64,000 nt of DNA. Origin: Fragum whitleyi (taxonomy: Eukaryota > Mollusca > Bivalvia > Cardiida > Cardiidae). The stretch spans positions 24,507,526 through 24,571,525 of the forward strand of contig OX411545.1 of assembly GCA_948146395.1 (NCBI GenBank). Reading direction: 5' to 3'. The position numbers and the translations under genes are program-made. Of this stretch, positions 23,140 to 35,215 are shown piece by piece (the stretch's first letter is position 1; every line of letters starts with the position of its first letter). Under the pieces are notes generated by a model. The model was not told the DNA's origin, made no database searches, and worked only from the letters and a program-made list of their open reading frames with translations.

Positions 23140-23611
23140 ATTTAGTTACAACGTGAAATGACATTCATCTCAATCGAAACCATTCTAAATCACCAACTCA
23201 GCGTTCCATTCATTCATTCATTCATTCATTCATTCATTCATTCATTCATTCATTCATTCATTCATTCAATACTCTCACTCAAGCCATTCAAAAACGCTCT
23301 AAAATTACTATTAACGATCAGATCAACACCTATTTTCAACATGAATAAAGCTAAAAAAAAAAAATCGCGGATTCACTTACATAATTTTAGATTGTTAGCG
23401 TCTGATTGGTTCTTGAAAAATTGGAAGCTGTTTATAGAACTTGCTTGCATATTTTATTAAAGGGAGGTATATCATTCATCCTGAACAAAAATAGCGATAT
23501 TGGATTATCTCCCTTTAATTTCTCTCAAAACTTACTCATTCAACTCTTTCAATTCCATTTCAAAATCGTCTCAAAACCATTCATCTTGTCATTTCACGAT
23601 GTTGTTAACTA
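23140..23611. repeat. CAGTTA-type MITE with (ATTC)n expansion
   Basis: Same family as 21284-21715: acaacgtgaaatgacattca at the left, catcttgtcatttcacgatg at the right, and a central aagggaggtatatc...ggattatctccctt hairpin. An attc tetramer array (about 23203-23268) has expanded at the cattcattcca block. Confidence 0.75.
23203..23268. repeat. (ATTC)n microsatellite
   Basis: About 15 tetramers, inside a CAGTTA-type MITE. Confidence 0.97.
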
Positions 23612-23689
23612 TACATGTATCTAAATTATGAGAAAAATTGTAAATTTGACTCCTTTTACGTAAGCTTACAAAATAATTTCGTACTAAAA

Positions 23690-23838
23690 TTGTTTTTATT
23701 GAGAGATAATATTTTTTAAGCCAATCAGAATGCATAACTTCTGATGGCAGAACTTGAATTTAATCTTTTGTAGTTGATTATGTCAATTTTCTTGCAATCT
23801 GATTGGCTTAAAAATCGTTTATTTTTATTTTCATGGAA
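23690..23838. repeat. Short foldback with ccaatcaga arms
   Basis: ttttttaagccaatcagaat near 23712 pairs with the complement at about 23795-23818 (gcaatctgattggctta). Likely a small MITE. Confidence 0.55.
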
Positions 23839-24275
23839 GTATTAACATAATAGGCCTTAATCGTATTTTACTTTATGGATAAGCAAATCGAATTCATACA
23901 CTAGTATGGCAAGGCGTTTAGTTTCATTTCGCCATGAGATACAAATAAATACTCTCTTCTCGTCTTAAAATTCAATGTAATTTGAAGTAAGTTTAAAGAT
24001 TTCTACAAATAGAAAAAAGATTTCAGACTACATTGTGAGCAAGCTTATAAAAAAGATGCGTACTCAAAGCTACTTTCATTGAGGAATTAATCTGTTTTTC
24101 AGCCAATCAAAATTGAAATTCGATGGACATAACTAAAATTGAATTTCCCCTTAATGAAAGAAATAGAAGAAACTTATCTGTATGCTTGCGCACTTTAAAC
24201 AGTACAGTAAAAAAAAACCACACACACAACAAAGTCTGGTAATGGTAAAATATACTTTTTAGCAAGATGATTGTA

Positions 24276-24703
24276 CAGTAAACAACATCGTGAAATTGAC
24301 AAGGTGAATGATTTTAGAATGATTTAGGAATGAAATTGAATGAGCGTGTGGAGTGAGTTTTGAGTGAAATTAATGGGAGGTAATCCTATATCGCAAATTC
24401 TGTTCAGGATAAACAAAATTCTCGATATTGATTACTTCCCCTTAATAAAAAATATGCACAAAAGTTCTATGCATTGCTTCCTGTTTCTTCAAGAACCTTT
24501 TATACGCTAGCAATTTTAATTATGCCAGTGAAATCTCGATTTTTCTCTATCAAATTTGTTTTGAATGACGTTGTTGAATCTATATTTTGGGTTGAGCGTT
24601 TCTGAATGGTTTGAGTGTTTGGAATGAGTGAATGGAGCGCTAAGTGGGCGATTTAGAATGTTTTTGATTGGGATGAATGTCGATTTCACGATGTAGCTTA
24701 CTG
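24276..24703. repeat. CAGTTA-type MITE, inverted copy
   Basis: Ends are cagtaaacaacatcgtg at 24276 and, on the minus strand from 24703, cagtaagctacatcgtg. TA dinucleotides lie directly outside at 24274-24275 and 24704-24705. The central hairpin is formed by gggaggtaatcc...gattacttccc. Confidence 0.85.
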
Positions 24704-24781
24704 TAATTCATAAGAATCTTTAATTCGTGGAGGTATGAAACTAAGGATAAAAGTGGGTCATTTTTTTAAACTTTAGGTTCA

Positions 24782-26057
24782 ATGGACGAAGAAAGAAGGT
24801 TTTTTATCTCATCAACCCTTCCTGCATTGACACTTCCACCACCAGATACGAGACAGTATGGACGACACTTGAATGCTCTACTTCAATGTGTCGTAAGACA
24901 GGTGCCTTACCCTCTCCGAGACATACGTCTAAGACTATTCGACGACGAAATCAATGTTTACACTGGAAAAAAATGTATTCCGAATCCTATCAAGTCACAG
25001 GTATCAATTTTTTGAAATGACTGGAGAAACACCAGAAACATTTTTAAACTTGCATGCTTTATTGAACATCCAAGAGCATCCATCTTCAAGTCTATCTTCT
25101 GTTAATAAAACTTTACTTGTAATGATTTGGCTGCGTACCTACGCTTCATATACTATGTTATCTTCTATGTTTGAAATAAGCATATCAAGTGTGGGGGATG
25201 TAATCAGAACATTAATACGTTTCATAAACTATGTTATCTTCTATGTTTGAAATAAGCATATCAAGTGTGGGGGATGTAATCAGAACATTAATACGTTTCA
25301 TAAACTATGTTATCTTCTATGTTTGAAATAAGCATATCAAGTGTGGGGGATGTAATCAGAACATTAATACGTTTCATAAACTATGTTATCTTCTATGTTT
25401 GAAATAAGCATATCAAGTGTGGGGGATGTAATCAGAACATTAATACCTGTCATCGATCGGGATTTAGACAGATTCCTAACCTGGCCAACCAACAGGGAAT
25501 GGAGAGCATGTTTAGGTGAATGGACCAAGATAAAAATAGCAGTAGGAGCAATTGATGGAACGTCACATAGAATATATAGACCCATCAGTGAAAACCAGGA
25601 ACAGTTCTATTCTGGGCACAGGCATTACCACGCCCTTCACACCCAAATTATTGTTGACAATAAGGGTATCATCAGACACATAGAAAGTGGATTTTTAGGC
25701 CATCAAAATGATGCCCAACAGTTTGCACTAATGGAAAGAATTGGTGGCGACAGATTGCCTTTTCCAAATGATTGTGTGCTTTTAGCGGATAAAATCTATC
25801 CCAATGGCCATCCCATTATGTCGCCTTATACGTCGGCACAACTTGCAACCCGACGTGGTCGACAGCGCCAAAAGGCGCAAAAACTGAATAAGTATATTCA
25901 AAAATACCGTGTTTGTGTAGAACATGCTATCGGAGAATTAAAAACTTATAAGGCTGTCGCAAGTGTATGGAGGCACCCGAGACCACTTTTACCGAAAGTA
26001 GTAAACTGTTGTGCAAAGCTTGTGTGTCGTAAGAAAGCAATCGGACTTATTTTGTAA
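24782..26057 (+). pseudogene. Harbinger-type DDE transposase, frame-broken
   Basis: A cut-and-paste transposase of the DDE_Tnp_4 (HARBI1-like) family. The N-terminal part (24782-25015: M-D-E-E-R-R-F-F...) shifts frame near 24965-25000, and the sequence continues as M-T-G-E-T-P-E-T-F-L-N-L and a helical region. Four near-identical 76-bp copies follow (25152-25447). Three extra copies add 228 bp, which restores the frame but introduces stops. The catalytic core then reads cleanly from 25383 to 26057: first Asp in A-I-D-G-T-S-H-R (about 25553), second Asp in L-L-A-D-K-I-Y-P (about 25788) and Glu in V-E-H-A-I-G-E-L-K (about 25920). All three catalytic acids are kept. The likely nuclear partner is the Myb-like gene transcribed the other way at 17806-22402. 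Confidence 0.85.
25143..25447. repeat. Four tandem 76-bp copies inside the transposase
   Basis: The anchor actatgttatc starts at 25152, 25228, 25304 and 25380. By eye the copies appear identical apart from their junctions (gcttcatat before the first, gtttcataa before the others). This is either a very recent expansion or an assembly artefact. Confidence 0.95.
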
Positions 26058-26660
26058 TATTTTTCAAGTTTTTATTCGCCGAGTTTCAAGTTGTTCCCAT
26101 TTTGCATGACGGGTCACTTTCTCTCGTCAGTTGATCTTTTCGTTAGATTAAGAAGTAACAGTGAAATCCTTAAGTCTATATGTCATTTCATCAAACGCAC
26201 TTTACTTGTAAACCCCTACGTTGACGTATGGCGTAGTCGGGTTTGACCATGTTAGAGAAAGACACACGGCGATTAGTTTGCAGATTAGTATTATTAAACA
26301 TTTTGAACATGTACTTTATAGCTAAAAAATGGGAATTGTATTTGGAAACAAGACCAATATAAATGAGCATACGTGACGTTTTCAACAATATCGCAACAGT
26401 GCATTTGGCACAAAATTTGAGCAGCCTAGACAACCGCATAGTGCACTAAGATTAATCTCTGACCACACGTTATCTATCTTCTTAGTGCAAAGTGAAGACT
26501 ATGGCCAGCCTGTGCAAATTCACAGGCTGGTAATAGTCTTTGCTCTGTGCACAAAATAAATTGTTGGAAATGTCATACAGAGACTAATATGTAGCCGAAT
26601 GGACTTCAGTCATTCAATATTCCTAATATTACCGCATTATCTGACCTTAATAAAACGTTA
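26058..26660. other. 3' flank of the transposase
   Basis: No further gene. A hairpin at about 26483-26550 (gccagcctgtg pairing with cacaggctgg) resembles the one at 18466-18533 near the other end of the element. Confidence 0.45.
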
Positions 26661-26938
26661 TTTCGCTGTATTAATTATATCCTGTTTCGTCCATTTTGAC
26701 ACGACCCCTTTTAGTCCGTTAACGGACATAATGAATGATTTCTCATCATTCATAACACTCCCGTAACAACGATTAATTTGGGTACTAACATCGGCTAAAT
26801 TAGCACTAAGTACCCATTACTTTGGGCTTCAAAATTCCCAATTTGGTTTATCTGAACTCATAGCATCATTTCTTATCACAAATTCAATCCTTTTAGAATA
26901 ACAAATCAATTCTCTAACAGGTTGACGGGTTGCAACCT

Positions 26939-27016
26939 GGGGTCCATACCATATATGCTTCGAGCACGGAGGGACCTTATTAAACTACAAACACACACAC
27001 ACACACTTTAACCTAT
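26939..27016 (+). repeat. SINE family C 3' part
   Basis: ggtccataccatatatgc, gagcacggagggacc, a short CA run and ctttaacctat, matching 5680-5749. It abuts the head of the next SINE. Confidence 0.65.
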
Positions 27017-27450
27017 TAGACCAGCCCGATTAGCTCAGTTGGTAGAGCGCCGGACTTCAAAGCCATTGGAGTTCAGCGGCGTGGGTTCGATTCCCGGGCT
27101 GGTACACTAATAAAAACTAATTGTCTTTCGGATGAGACGTTAAACCGAGGCCCCGTGAGATGGTGCTTTACACCGAGTACGTTAAAGAACCATGGCGGAT
27201 CTCAGCAGTAGTTTCGTCATGTATCCTTGCACTATCCCCGTAACAACTAACCGTCTTCTGGGGGCGTCGCTCATATGGGCATGTGCTACGGTAGCGACGA
27301 TAAATAAACGGAAATACACACACACTTTAACCTATACCTAAAAATTTCTCATCTTGCAGTGTTATAAAATTGAATAACGACATAAGTCAACCACGGAAGT
27401 GGTTTTGGCTCCAGATTTGATAAAAATGGATCTCTCAGGTTATGGTTAAA
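27017..27450 (+). repeat. tRNA-derived SINE (family A), copy 2, with target duplication
   Basis: The tRNA-like head (gattagctcagttggtagag at about 27029-27048, ggttcgattcccgggctgg near 27085) and the body gatgagacgttaaaccgagg are intact. A 16-bp direct repeat, acacactttaacctat, lies at 27001-27016 and about 27320-27335. Similarity with copy 1 resumes beyond that (about 27360-27450), so either a larger repeat or a shared host repeat is involved. Confidence 0.8.
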
Positions 27451-28249
27451 AATACTATTAATAAGTTAACAAATCATAACTTTAAACAATGAGTACAGTT
27501 CAGGACTGACTGATATTCATAGGTGTTTCTTTGGTTGGTACCCAAAGACCTTTTCATCCTCCGAGAAGAAACAAAGATAGATAAAAAAAATTAAAACAAA
27601 TACAACAAATTTACTTGAAATAAGCTTAAACATGATAACAATTACTTTTGTAAAAACAAACACCATTGGTTATAGGTTGAAAACAGTTTAAGATAGGATT
27701 AAATCGTTTTCTCCATTTATGTTAAATTGATAAATGTACCTATTTCAAGTGTGTAAAAGAAATTTTCACAGAGTAACAACTCATATTCTAACAAATATTT
27801 TTCTAACAGGATTTTTACTCTCTTTTACCTTTCTTTGAATTTGCAGCGAAATTTCCGAATAACGGAAATTTTGTCGAGACAATTCTTCCCCCCTTTTTTT
27901 ACATTCATAATTTCTCTTTTCTCATTGAATTCAATATATCACTCTAGAATGCCACCAGGTTCGTTCACCATCAGTACTTTCAGTGCTTTGATTCTATATC
28001 ACATGATCATTTCACCCTACAGCAATAACAATAGTATGTCACATGTTGAGGAGCACGAGGAATACCATATGAAAGTTTTAAGAAAATATATACACAAATC
28101 CAGGAAGAATCGTATTTTTCAACAACACATAATCAAATTGCCAGACAGCAGAGATATGCACGTGGCAAGATAAAGATGATTATCCTGAAAAAAATTCATG
28201 AAATTTCAGCAATAGGTGTAAAGAGATTCATGTAAAGGGGGTAATTTAC
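27451..28249. other. Unassigned
   Basis: No known gene. The 112-codon frame at 27835-28173 has no recognisable domain. Its last part (aggagcacgaggaatacc, tgaaagtttt) reads like the degenerate tandem units found further on. Confidence 0.35.
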
Positions 28250-29780
28250 TTAAAGGCCCATTTGCTTATGGCACAGTGACACAATTAGACTACAAAACAA
28301 CTGCAATTTGTGCATCAGGTCACATGATGAGCAACATTTTGTGAAAGTTTCATGAAAATCTCTCAAAAATTGTACGAGAAGAGTTAACAATACTAGTAGT
28401 TTTTGGGCCATAAAGACCCAAATTCTCATGACCTGGCAATATATCATAATAAAGCAAAGAAACCTGAAAGAGTTCCATCCAAAAATCCTAGCTGCTAAAT
28501 TCACCAATATCTAACTTTTCATTACAGAAAAAAAAGATATTTTTTATCTAATCGGACCATTCTTGGGATTCAACAGCCCATAGTGCCAATGATATCAGCC
28601 CGATCATGATTAGACAACAGTTTCTTAAAGAGCAATCACAAGCAATTAGTTTATGTCAAGTATGCTTCAGTTCTGAATTTTAAAGAATATTTCAATACAT
28701 GGGGTCAATTTAGTGACCAAACAATCCAAAGCGCCCTTGTTTTCGGCCTGATCAGTATTAAACTAAAGAATCTCAAAGAAAATGTCCCAAGCATCACTCT
28801 TTTCAAAAATCCTTCGGTTAAATTCTGGCATTTTTTTTTTTTAATAATTATCAATCATGGGACCCTTTTCTGATAACTTGACAGCCAATAGAGACCATGG
28901 CGCCCACGTTGTCAGCCCGATCAGGATTAAACGAAAGAATCTAAAGGAGGGTGCCCAAAGCATCATTCCTGTGAAGTTTAATTGAATTCTGCCCAGTAGT
29001 TTCAGGGGAGAAGATCTTTAATGTAAAAGTAAATGGGCGAACGGGCGGATACATCATGGACTCTAGACCATCACAATAGCTCTGCTAAACAATATCTAGT
29101 GGAGCTAATAAAACAGGACATGCGAATGCCAATAATTCGCTTTTAGGTATTTTTTTAAACTAGATTTCGCAAAACTATTATCTTTTTTCACCTAAGTTTA
29201 CACTGTGTCCTATATAGATAAGATTCCAACTATCAACAATATTGTTTTCCCTTGAGTTCCTCTCCTGGTCTAGTTATCTAAGCTATTTTTGTAAATATCT
29301 GTGAACATCTTTTTCAAGCCAGATTCACAGGCTATCGGCATTCTGTTTCAGAGGAAGGTTATTTAAGGTATCTATAGATATAGATCCGAGTCTCTCTGGT
29401 GTTCCGGCCCTGGTAGTCCAAAATTGATGATTTAAAATACAGTCTTCTGGAACATTTAGCGTACTTTGTGTATTTTCAAAAATGCTTTTTGAACTGAAAA
29501 ACCAAGCCCCCAATCATAAAAATTCAAATTTGATTGCCATGGCAACCAGAGTTTTTTTTGTATGTGTGTTTATTTTTACTTTCTATTCTTTCTTTTTTTT
29601 TAGAAGAGGGGTTCCTAAGCAACATATCTGTGAAATCTGGTAAGTTTAGCCCAGTAGTTTAGAAGGAGATTTCTTTCAAAGAAATTGTTGACGGGCACCG
29701 AAAGACGGTCGCCGGACGAAGCGTGATCTCAATGGTTCACATGAGCAGTTTGTACTCAGGTGAGCTAAAAGAAAAAAATG
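28250..29780. repeat. Degenerate interspersed units with ggac-type ends
   Basis: Several diverged blocks carry the phrases gaaagtttcatgaaaatc, catcattcctgtgaagttta, cccagtagttt and a closing gggcgaacgggcgg...tagtggagctaa (to about 29110) or gacgggcaccg...gtgagctaaaa (to about 29770). These belong to the same broad group as 31930-32700 and 56571-57180. Confidence 0.6.
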
Positions 29781-29892
29781 CCAAATTTTGTCGAAAAAAG
29801 GTGTTTCTTTTACAAAACGTGAACGAAAAGCATACATGCAATAAGATATACTTTATATTGAATCTTACAAGGTAATTTCAACCATGTCACAA

Positions 29893-30079
29893 TCATTGTT
29901 TGTTTTTTACACTGCAGTCAGTAGGTGAATCAATCGAGGCAATCGCCATTCCAACCGAGACTACAAAAGCAGCTCCTATGGCAACTAATCCCCAGACAAT
30001 TACCATTGCTGCTTCACCGGTTGCAGATATATTGTAAGTTGAACCCGAAGATGATTTTCTAGTCATGGATATCCAATCA
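29893..30079 (-). CDS. Candidate 3'-terminal exon with a transmembrane helix
   Basis: After a good acceptor (tttcaactccatttcag) a 187-nt exon begins in phase 2 and ends in TGA. It encodes D-W-I-S-M-T-R-K-S-S-S-G-S-T-Y-N-I-S, then a long hydrophobic stretch (A-A-M-V-I-V-W-G-L-V-A-I-G-A-A-F-V-V-S-V-G-M), then a polar tail. I do not recognise the family. The layout (phase-2 acceptor, ~60 residues, small-residue-rich hydrophobic segment) is the same as in 45320-45494. Upstream exons were not found. It could be a chance open frame. Confidence 0.4.
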
Positions 30080-30719
30080 CTGAAATGGAGTTGAAAGTAA
30101 ATCACAATCCTGAAAAGGCCTAAAAAATTAAGCCAGGACTAAACAAGTTTTTGTGGACAAAATTTGCAGATATTAGGACATACAGACAGACAAAAATAGA
30201 GCTTTAAAAAAACGAAGTAATAATTCCCCAACAGGTTTTTGTGAATTAGACAAAAGCTGATTGTGACCTTGATCTTTGACATATGTAAACCAAAAATAAT
30301 AGGACATTTCCTTGGGTCATAAGCAGCATTTGTATGAAGTTTCATTATTCTAGTTGGCTTGGTTCTTGGGTTAGAGTCCAGGAAGGAAAAGGTCTACGGA
30401 CGGATGGACGGACGTACAGATGAATAGACAGACATACATGGTGAAACCAAAACAGGCCTCCTAGTGACCCTTTGGAAAAACATAGGTTTTTTTTTATAGG
30501 CCCCTTTACCAAAAATATAGGTTCTTTTATAGGGTTTTCACCAAAAATTTAGGTTCTTTTAGTGCCTTTTTACTCGCTTCGAAAACAATTTTAGCAGCTT
30601 CCTTCCAAATAGTGGAGCTTCCTTATCATGAATTGATATTTCAACCAAAAATATGAACGAAATAGAATAAAATGTTAATTCCTGTCAGCAGCATAGACTA
30701 ATTCTGTAATTCAGTGTTA

Positions 30720-31156
30720 CAGTTAACAACATTGTGAAATTGACAAGGTGAATGATTTTGGAATGATTTAGGAGTGAAATTGAATGAGTGTGTGGAGCGA
30801 GTTTTGAGTGAATTGAATGGAAGGTAATCCTATGTCGCAAATTTTGTTCAGGATGAACAAAATTTACGACATTGATTACCTCCCTTTCATAAAATATGCA
30901 TACATGTTGTATAGATAGCTTCCTATTTCTTCAAGAACCTATAAGACGCTTGTAATTTAAATTATGTCAATGAAATCGCAATTTTCTTTATCAAAAATTT
31001 ATTTTGAATGACGTTGTTGATTCTATATTTTTCAATAGGTTTGAGCGTTTTTGAATGGTTTGAGTGAGTGTTTGGAATGAATGAATGGAGCGCTGAGTGA
31101 GCGATTTAGAATGGTTTTGATTGAGGTGAATGTTAATTTCACAATGCAACTAACTG
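30720..31156. repeat. CAGTTA-type MITE with TA flanks
   Basis: cagttaacaacattgtg at 30720 and, on the minus strand from 31156, cagttagttgcattgtg. TA at 30718-30719 and 31157-31158. The central hairpin includes gtcgcaaattttgttc and gaacaaaatttacgac. Confidence 0.9.
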
Positions 31157-31929
31157 TACCACTGCTTTTTCAGTCTGGGGGTAAAAATGGGTATTTTACA
31201 GCATGCACGTTCCCCCTATATATAACACAAAAAAGGCTGGCTGCAAAATTGGGGGTTACTAACTACAATTTATTGGTAAATCAGTCCCATTTGGGGTTTT
31301 GGGAACACTGTAATTCCTAATATACATCTGAAAACTCAAAGAAAAGCACAAACAGCTTCAAATCAATTACAAGCACCAGAAAGCAAACACTGGTCTTAAA
31401 ATTATTCATCAGACCTTTTTTGCAACTAGAAAGCCATGAACGGCTTGAGTTGCTCTACAGGCTTGAATTTCTTGTAATTGCAAATCAAAGCTTTGACTAG
31501 ATTTTTAGATATTTTGGGTTCTTAAAGCAAACACAAATTAAAAACAGTAATGTGGTCAAAGCAAAAGAATGCAAATGATTGACTTAGTGACTAATTGATT
31601 AACTAATTGATGGAAATTGTAGTGATAACCATGATGGACATTGGAGTAATAATGAATTTGAAAAATACATTTCGTCAAACTCAAATGCACATAAAACAAG
31701 AGGACATTGATGTTCCTTAATGGCTCACCTGAACCTAGATAGCTAGAAAACCACACTATTGTCAATTAAAGATGTGAGGTTATCGAAGTAGTATAGGGAA
31801 ATAGTAATAGGAAAATTGCTCTCGTGATCTTAATAATCAATATATGTGGCTGTAACAGTGAAAAGGCTGTTTAAGAAATCTGCAATTTGGTCAACGTCAT
31901 GGGAAAATAATTCAAACAAGTAATTAAGT

Positions 31930-32690
31930 GGTTTTAAGAGTCACACACTGAAATATTTCTGCAAAGAAAAATTCATGATTGATGAATAACATATAGAAAA
32001 TTGACCTTCACCTGTTAAATACATATCTTTTATTCGATCACAGTGATTTTGTGCAGCCTGATAAAGGGTTACCAAAGGAACATTCCAGTGAAATTTTGTT
32101 GAAATCCATAAGTAATATTCTGAGAAAATAATTTTCGAAGTTTCCACTATATAACATAGAACTGACCTCCGCCAATAAAAACATATTTTTCATCTGATCA
32201 CAATAATTTTGGTGAACTGATAAACGATTAGTAAAGGCTCATTCCGGTGAAATTTGGTTGCTATCAATCCATTAGATTCTGAGAACATGATTTTCAAAGT
32301 TTCTACTATATAACATTAAGAGAAATGACCTCCGCCCATAAAATACATATTTTTCATCTGATGACAATAATTTTTTAATTCAGACTGATTAAGGTTCATC
32401 CAAGAATCATTCACGTAAAATTTAATTGGTATCCATCTGTGAGTTCTGAGAAAAGTACTTTTTACCATATTTGGAAATAAGCCACGCCTATTAAATCCAT
32501 ATTTTTCATGGATCAAATTTTTTAAACAACTTTGAAAGAGGGTCACCCTAGGATCATTCCTGTGAAGTTTGGTTGAAATTCATCCAGTAGTTTCTGAAAA
32601 TGAGATTTTAAAGAAAAAAATTACGACTGGACGGACGGACGTTTGACAGACACAGCGTCATGACAATAGCCCCAGAGGCCTTCGGCCAGT
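31930..32690 (+). repeat. Degenerate ~162-bp tandem array
   Basis: About four units share gacctccgcc, aaatacatatttttcatctg, aatcattcctgtgaaatttg and a closing aagtttc. The anchor gacctccgcc starts near 32165 and 32327, with a weaker unit before. It ends with ggacggacg and gccttcggccagtggagcta. Probably the same family, in reverse orientation, as 56571-57180. Confidence 0.75.
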
Positions 32691-32842
32691 GGAGCTAAAA
32701 ATATAGTTTTTTGTAGAAAAATATAGGTTGTATATAGGTTTTTAGCCATTTTTGAAGCAAAATAAAGGTTTTATAGATTTTACTCAAATTTTCGCAAAAT
32801 TATAGGTTTTTAAAGGTTTTATAGGTCACGCTAGGAGGCCTG

Positions 32843-33255
32843 CCAATATAACCCCCTCTGCCTCGTAGGTGGGGATATAAAATCGGACAGACAGACACTT
32901 CAAAATCATTATGGTCAGAGCTAATCGATTGTGGGATATAGAAATCTTGAAAACTAGACAAAGGGTTAAAGAGATATGTCTAAACCTTGAATGGACTGGA
33001 TATACTTTTTTTCCTGTGGAAGTATACATAAACATTGTGCTAACAGTCTCCTGCTGTAAAATATGCCCTGTCTGACTACTTAAAATGAAGCGATCTTTAT
33101 CAATAATAACATAAAGAGTCGCCGAACAATGCTTTTTATGATAATAGTTTTTGTTTACGCTAAATGAACAATTCAATAGATTTAACAATTAGAACAAGTG
33201 ATTATGATAACCGTTTCTGCGTCGTGACATTTCCATCAATTTCCTCTGTGAGCAG
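32843..33255. other. Unassigned, 120-codon open frame
   Basis: A minus-strand frame (32826-33188) without recognisable domain starts in repeat-like sequence (cccctctgcctcgtaggtgg). I do not consider it a gene. Confidence 0.3.
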
Positions 33256-33542
33256 CAAAGGCGTAGCTAGGATTTTGAAATCTTTACGCATTTCGAAGGC
33301 GACCACCAAGGAATATAGGATAAAGGCGATATGTGGACTGTGACTAAGGACTAATGTCCCCATTGCCCGTCCTTATGCCCGTTACTATGATTTGAGCGTT
33401 GGTGAATAAATCAAACATCGTAACTACAGCTTGAATAAGCTGTAGTTTCGATGTAATGATCATTCATCAACGAGATTGTTAGAAATATGATTTATTTGTA
33501 TTACGCAATTGCGTAATGTGCGTAATGGGAGCTACGCCCTTG
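33256..33542. repeat. MITE with caaaggcgtagc ends and 5-bp duplication
   Basis: The ends caaaggcgtagc (33256) and, on the minus strand, caagggcgtagc (33542) are inverted. AGCAG lies directly outside at 33251-33255 and 33543-33547. Inside there is a hairpin (catcgtaactacagctt...aagctgtagtttcgatg, 33417-33454). Confidence 0.75.
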
Positions 33543-33844
33543 AGCAGGGTCACGAATCAAACCAGCCTATATTGCACACCGTCTGATCAGAGCCTTCGTT
33601 TCGAGCTCAATCCTTTTTAATCAAAGTCTCCAATCTCATGTTATTAAGATGCGTGGTCAGGGATGGTAAATGTCTGGCAATTACGGACAGATCGCTGAGT
33701 CAGCACAATACTATTGTAAGTGCCTATTAAAATGTAGGCACTTACATAAGTTTTGCACTCACCTATCGAGATGAAGTTGTTGCAAAAGTCACACACAGCA
33801 GGGTTAGACACGAACGTCATTTTGACACAAGCCTGAAGGGCATT

Positions 33845-34262
33845 TAAACCCTATTTATAATATGACCTTCGTCGAGGGAGTGAAATAACCCCGTTGAATA
33901 TTTTTGATATTACACGGGTGCTATCACACTAGTGGAATAACTATGCAAATGAACTCAGAGCGATTAGAAACGCTATTTTGTTACCGCGAAAATGCCGTCA
34001 TAATGTATATATTGTGACGTCAGTTTTAAATGGCGTTATAAGTTCCTTTGAATTTCAAGAATTTTGACGATTTTTCGCAAAAATTCGGGTCATATTATAA
34101 AAAGAATATAAAATTTGTGCTCATTAAATACAGAATTTAATAAACTCGTCATCTAAAACAGATAAAACTCGGCGCAGCCTCGCTTTTTTCTGTTTTTAGA
34201 TGACTCGTTTAATAAATTCGGTATTCCATGACCACTCATTCAATAAACATTATATCATACTG
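33845..34262 (+). repeat. Repeat family I, copy 1
   Basis: Matches 58370-58762 over about 400 bp: aataaccc.gttgaatatttt, tattacacgggtg, gcaaatga.ctcagagcga, tgtgacgtca, and a 3' hairpin (catctaaaacagataaa...tctgtttttagatga) around aactcggcgcagcctcg. Non-coding, MITE-like. Confidence 0.85.
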
Positions 34263-34439
34263 ACCAAGGCTGATTATAACAGTTTATGAAAACTCTCTAT
34301 TTTAAAAGTTCAAATTGAAATAAATATTTTAGAAATTGATTTCGTCTTTAATTGTGCATTAATTGTTAAAGGCAATAATTCGCCAACATAAACTTTGATT
34401 TTATTTTAAATACCAGGGGTCGACACTAGTTTAACTCCT

Positions 34440-34575
34440 GAGAATAAGGAGTACATTAAAAAAATCAATGAGTCCGAATTTTCATAATGGGAGAACATTG
34501 TGAAAAAGAAGAAAAAGCTTGTTATAAGCAATTTCGTCTTTTCCATAATGTTCTTCCGAAGAGGAGTTTTTAAAA
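34440..34575. repeat. MITE family 2 relative (hairpin only)
   Basis: The central hairpin gaagaaaaagctt...aagcaatttcgtctt, flanked by gggagaacattgtg and cataatgttct, resembles the cores at 14440-14500 and 59450-59510. Confidence 0.5.
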
Positions 34576-34875
34576 GATGCTTTGGGATGCAAGAAAATGT
34601 TTTCTTAAACAACTTTTGTAGTTAAAAGAGCTAGAGTACTAGCAAGGCTTGAAAAGGAAACCACCATGTGCATTTGTTCTCATACGAGCATACCACGTAA
34701 GAGTCCATCGGACTCCTTTCCTACAGAGGGAAGGAGTCCAAACAATGAGCCTCGGACTCCCGGGCTCCCCTTAGTGTCGAACCCTGTTTAATCATAATTC
34801 GAAACTTTAGAAAGAAATTCGCAGTTATCAAAGAAAAATGTCCACAATTTCTAGTATAAAACATGTAGGTATATG

Positions 34876-35215
34876 CAGTCAAACCTGTGATTAGCGACCG
34901 CTCAAGGGACAAATTAAAAGCGGTCGCTAATGGAAACGGTCGCTTAATACAATATTTAATGATAAAAAAGACATCTGTTTAATAGCATATAAAGATTGTC
35001 ACTGATTCTAACTGAATCCTAGGATGTTTGAATCCATAAGAATCGTCTCATTAGGACGATTCTTACGGTTCTAACGTCATAACATTCAATGATAAACATT
35101 TTTACGATAATGACCTTTTTTCGGAAAAATTATTTTAGGCGAAGGGACTTTTTACGATGGTCGCTTAATAAAAGTGGTCGCTTAAAGGGTGTGGTCGCTC
35201 GACCAAGATTGACGG
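34876..35215. repeat. TIR element with repeated gcggtcgctaa
   Basis: cagtcaaacctgtgattagc at 34876 pairs with the complement of gctcgaccaagattgacgg at about 35212. Several inner copies of gcggtcgcttaa occur near both ends. Such agtcaaacct...gcgacc ends are common in animal DNA transposon remnants; the superfamily is not assigned. Confidence 0.6.

Larger units (their letters stand above)
30453..32842. mobile_element. 2.4-kb element with caggcctcctag termini
   Basis: The left end is caggcctcctagtgacc at 30453. The right end, on the minus strand from 32842, is caggcctcctagcgtgacc. Both subterminal regions (30475-30570 and 32695-32825) are filled with variants of ataggtttt. It contains a CAGTTA MITE and a tandem array but no transposase. 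Confidence 0.55.

Noticed and set aside
25364..25585. Minus-strand 73-codon frame
   Set aside because: Antisense to the transposase.
28250..32690. CRISPR-like array
   Set aside because: Units are degenerate, ~145-165 bp and without constant repeats or unique spacers; this is a eukaryotic satellite-like array.
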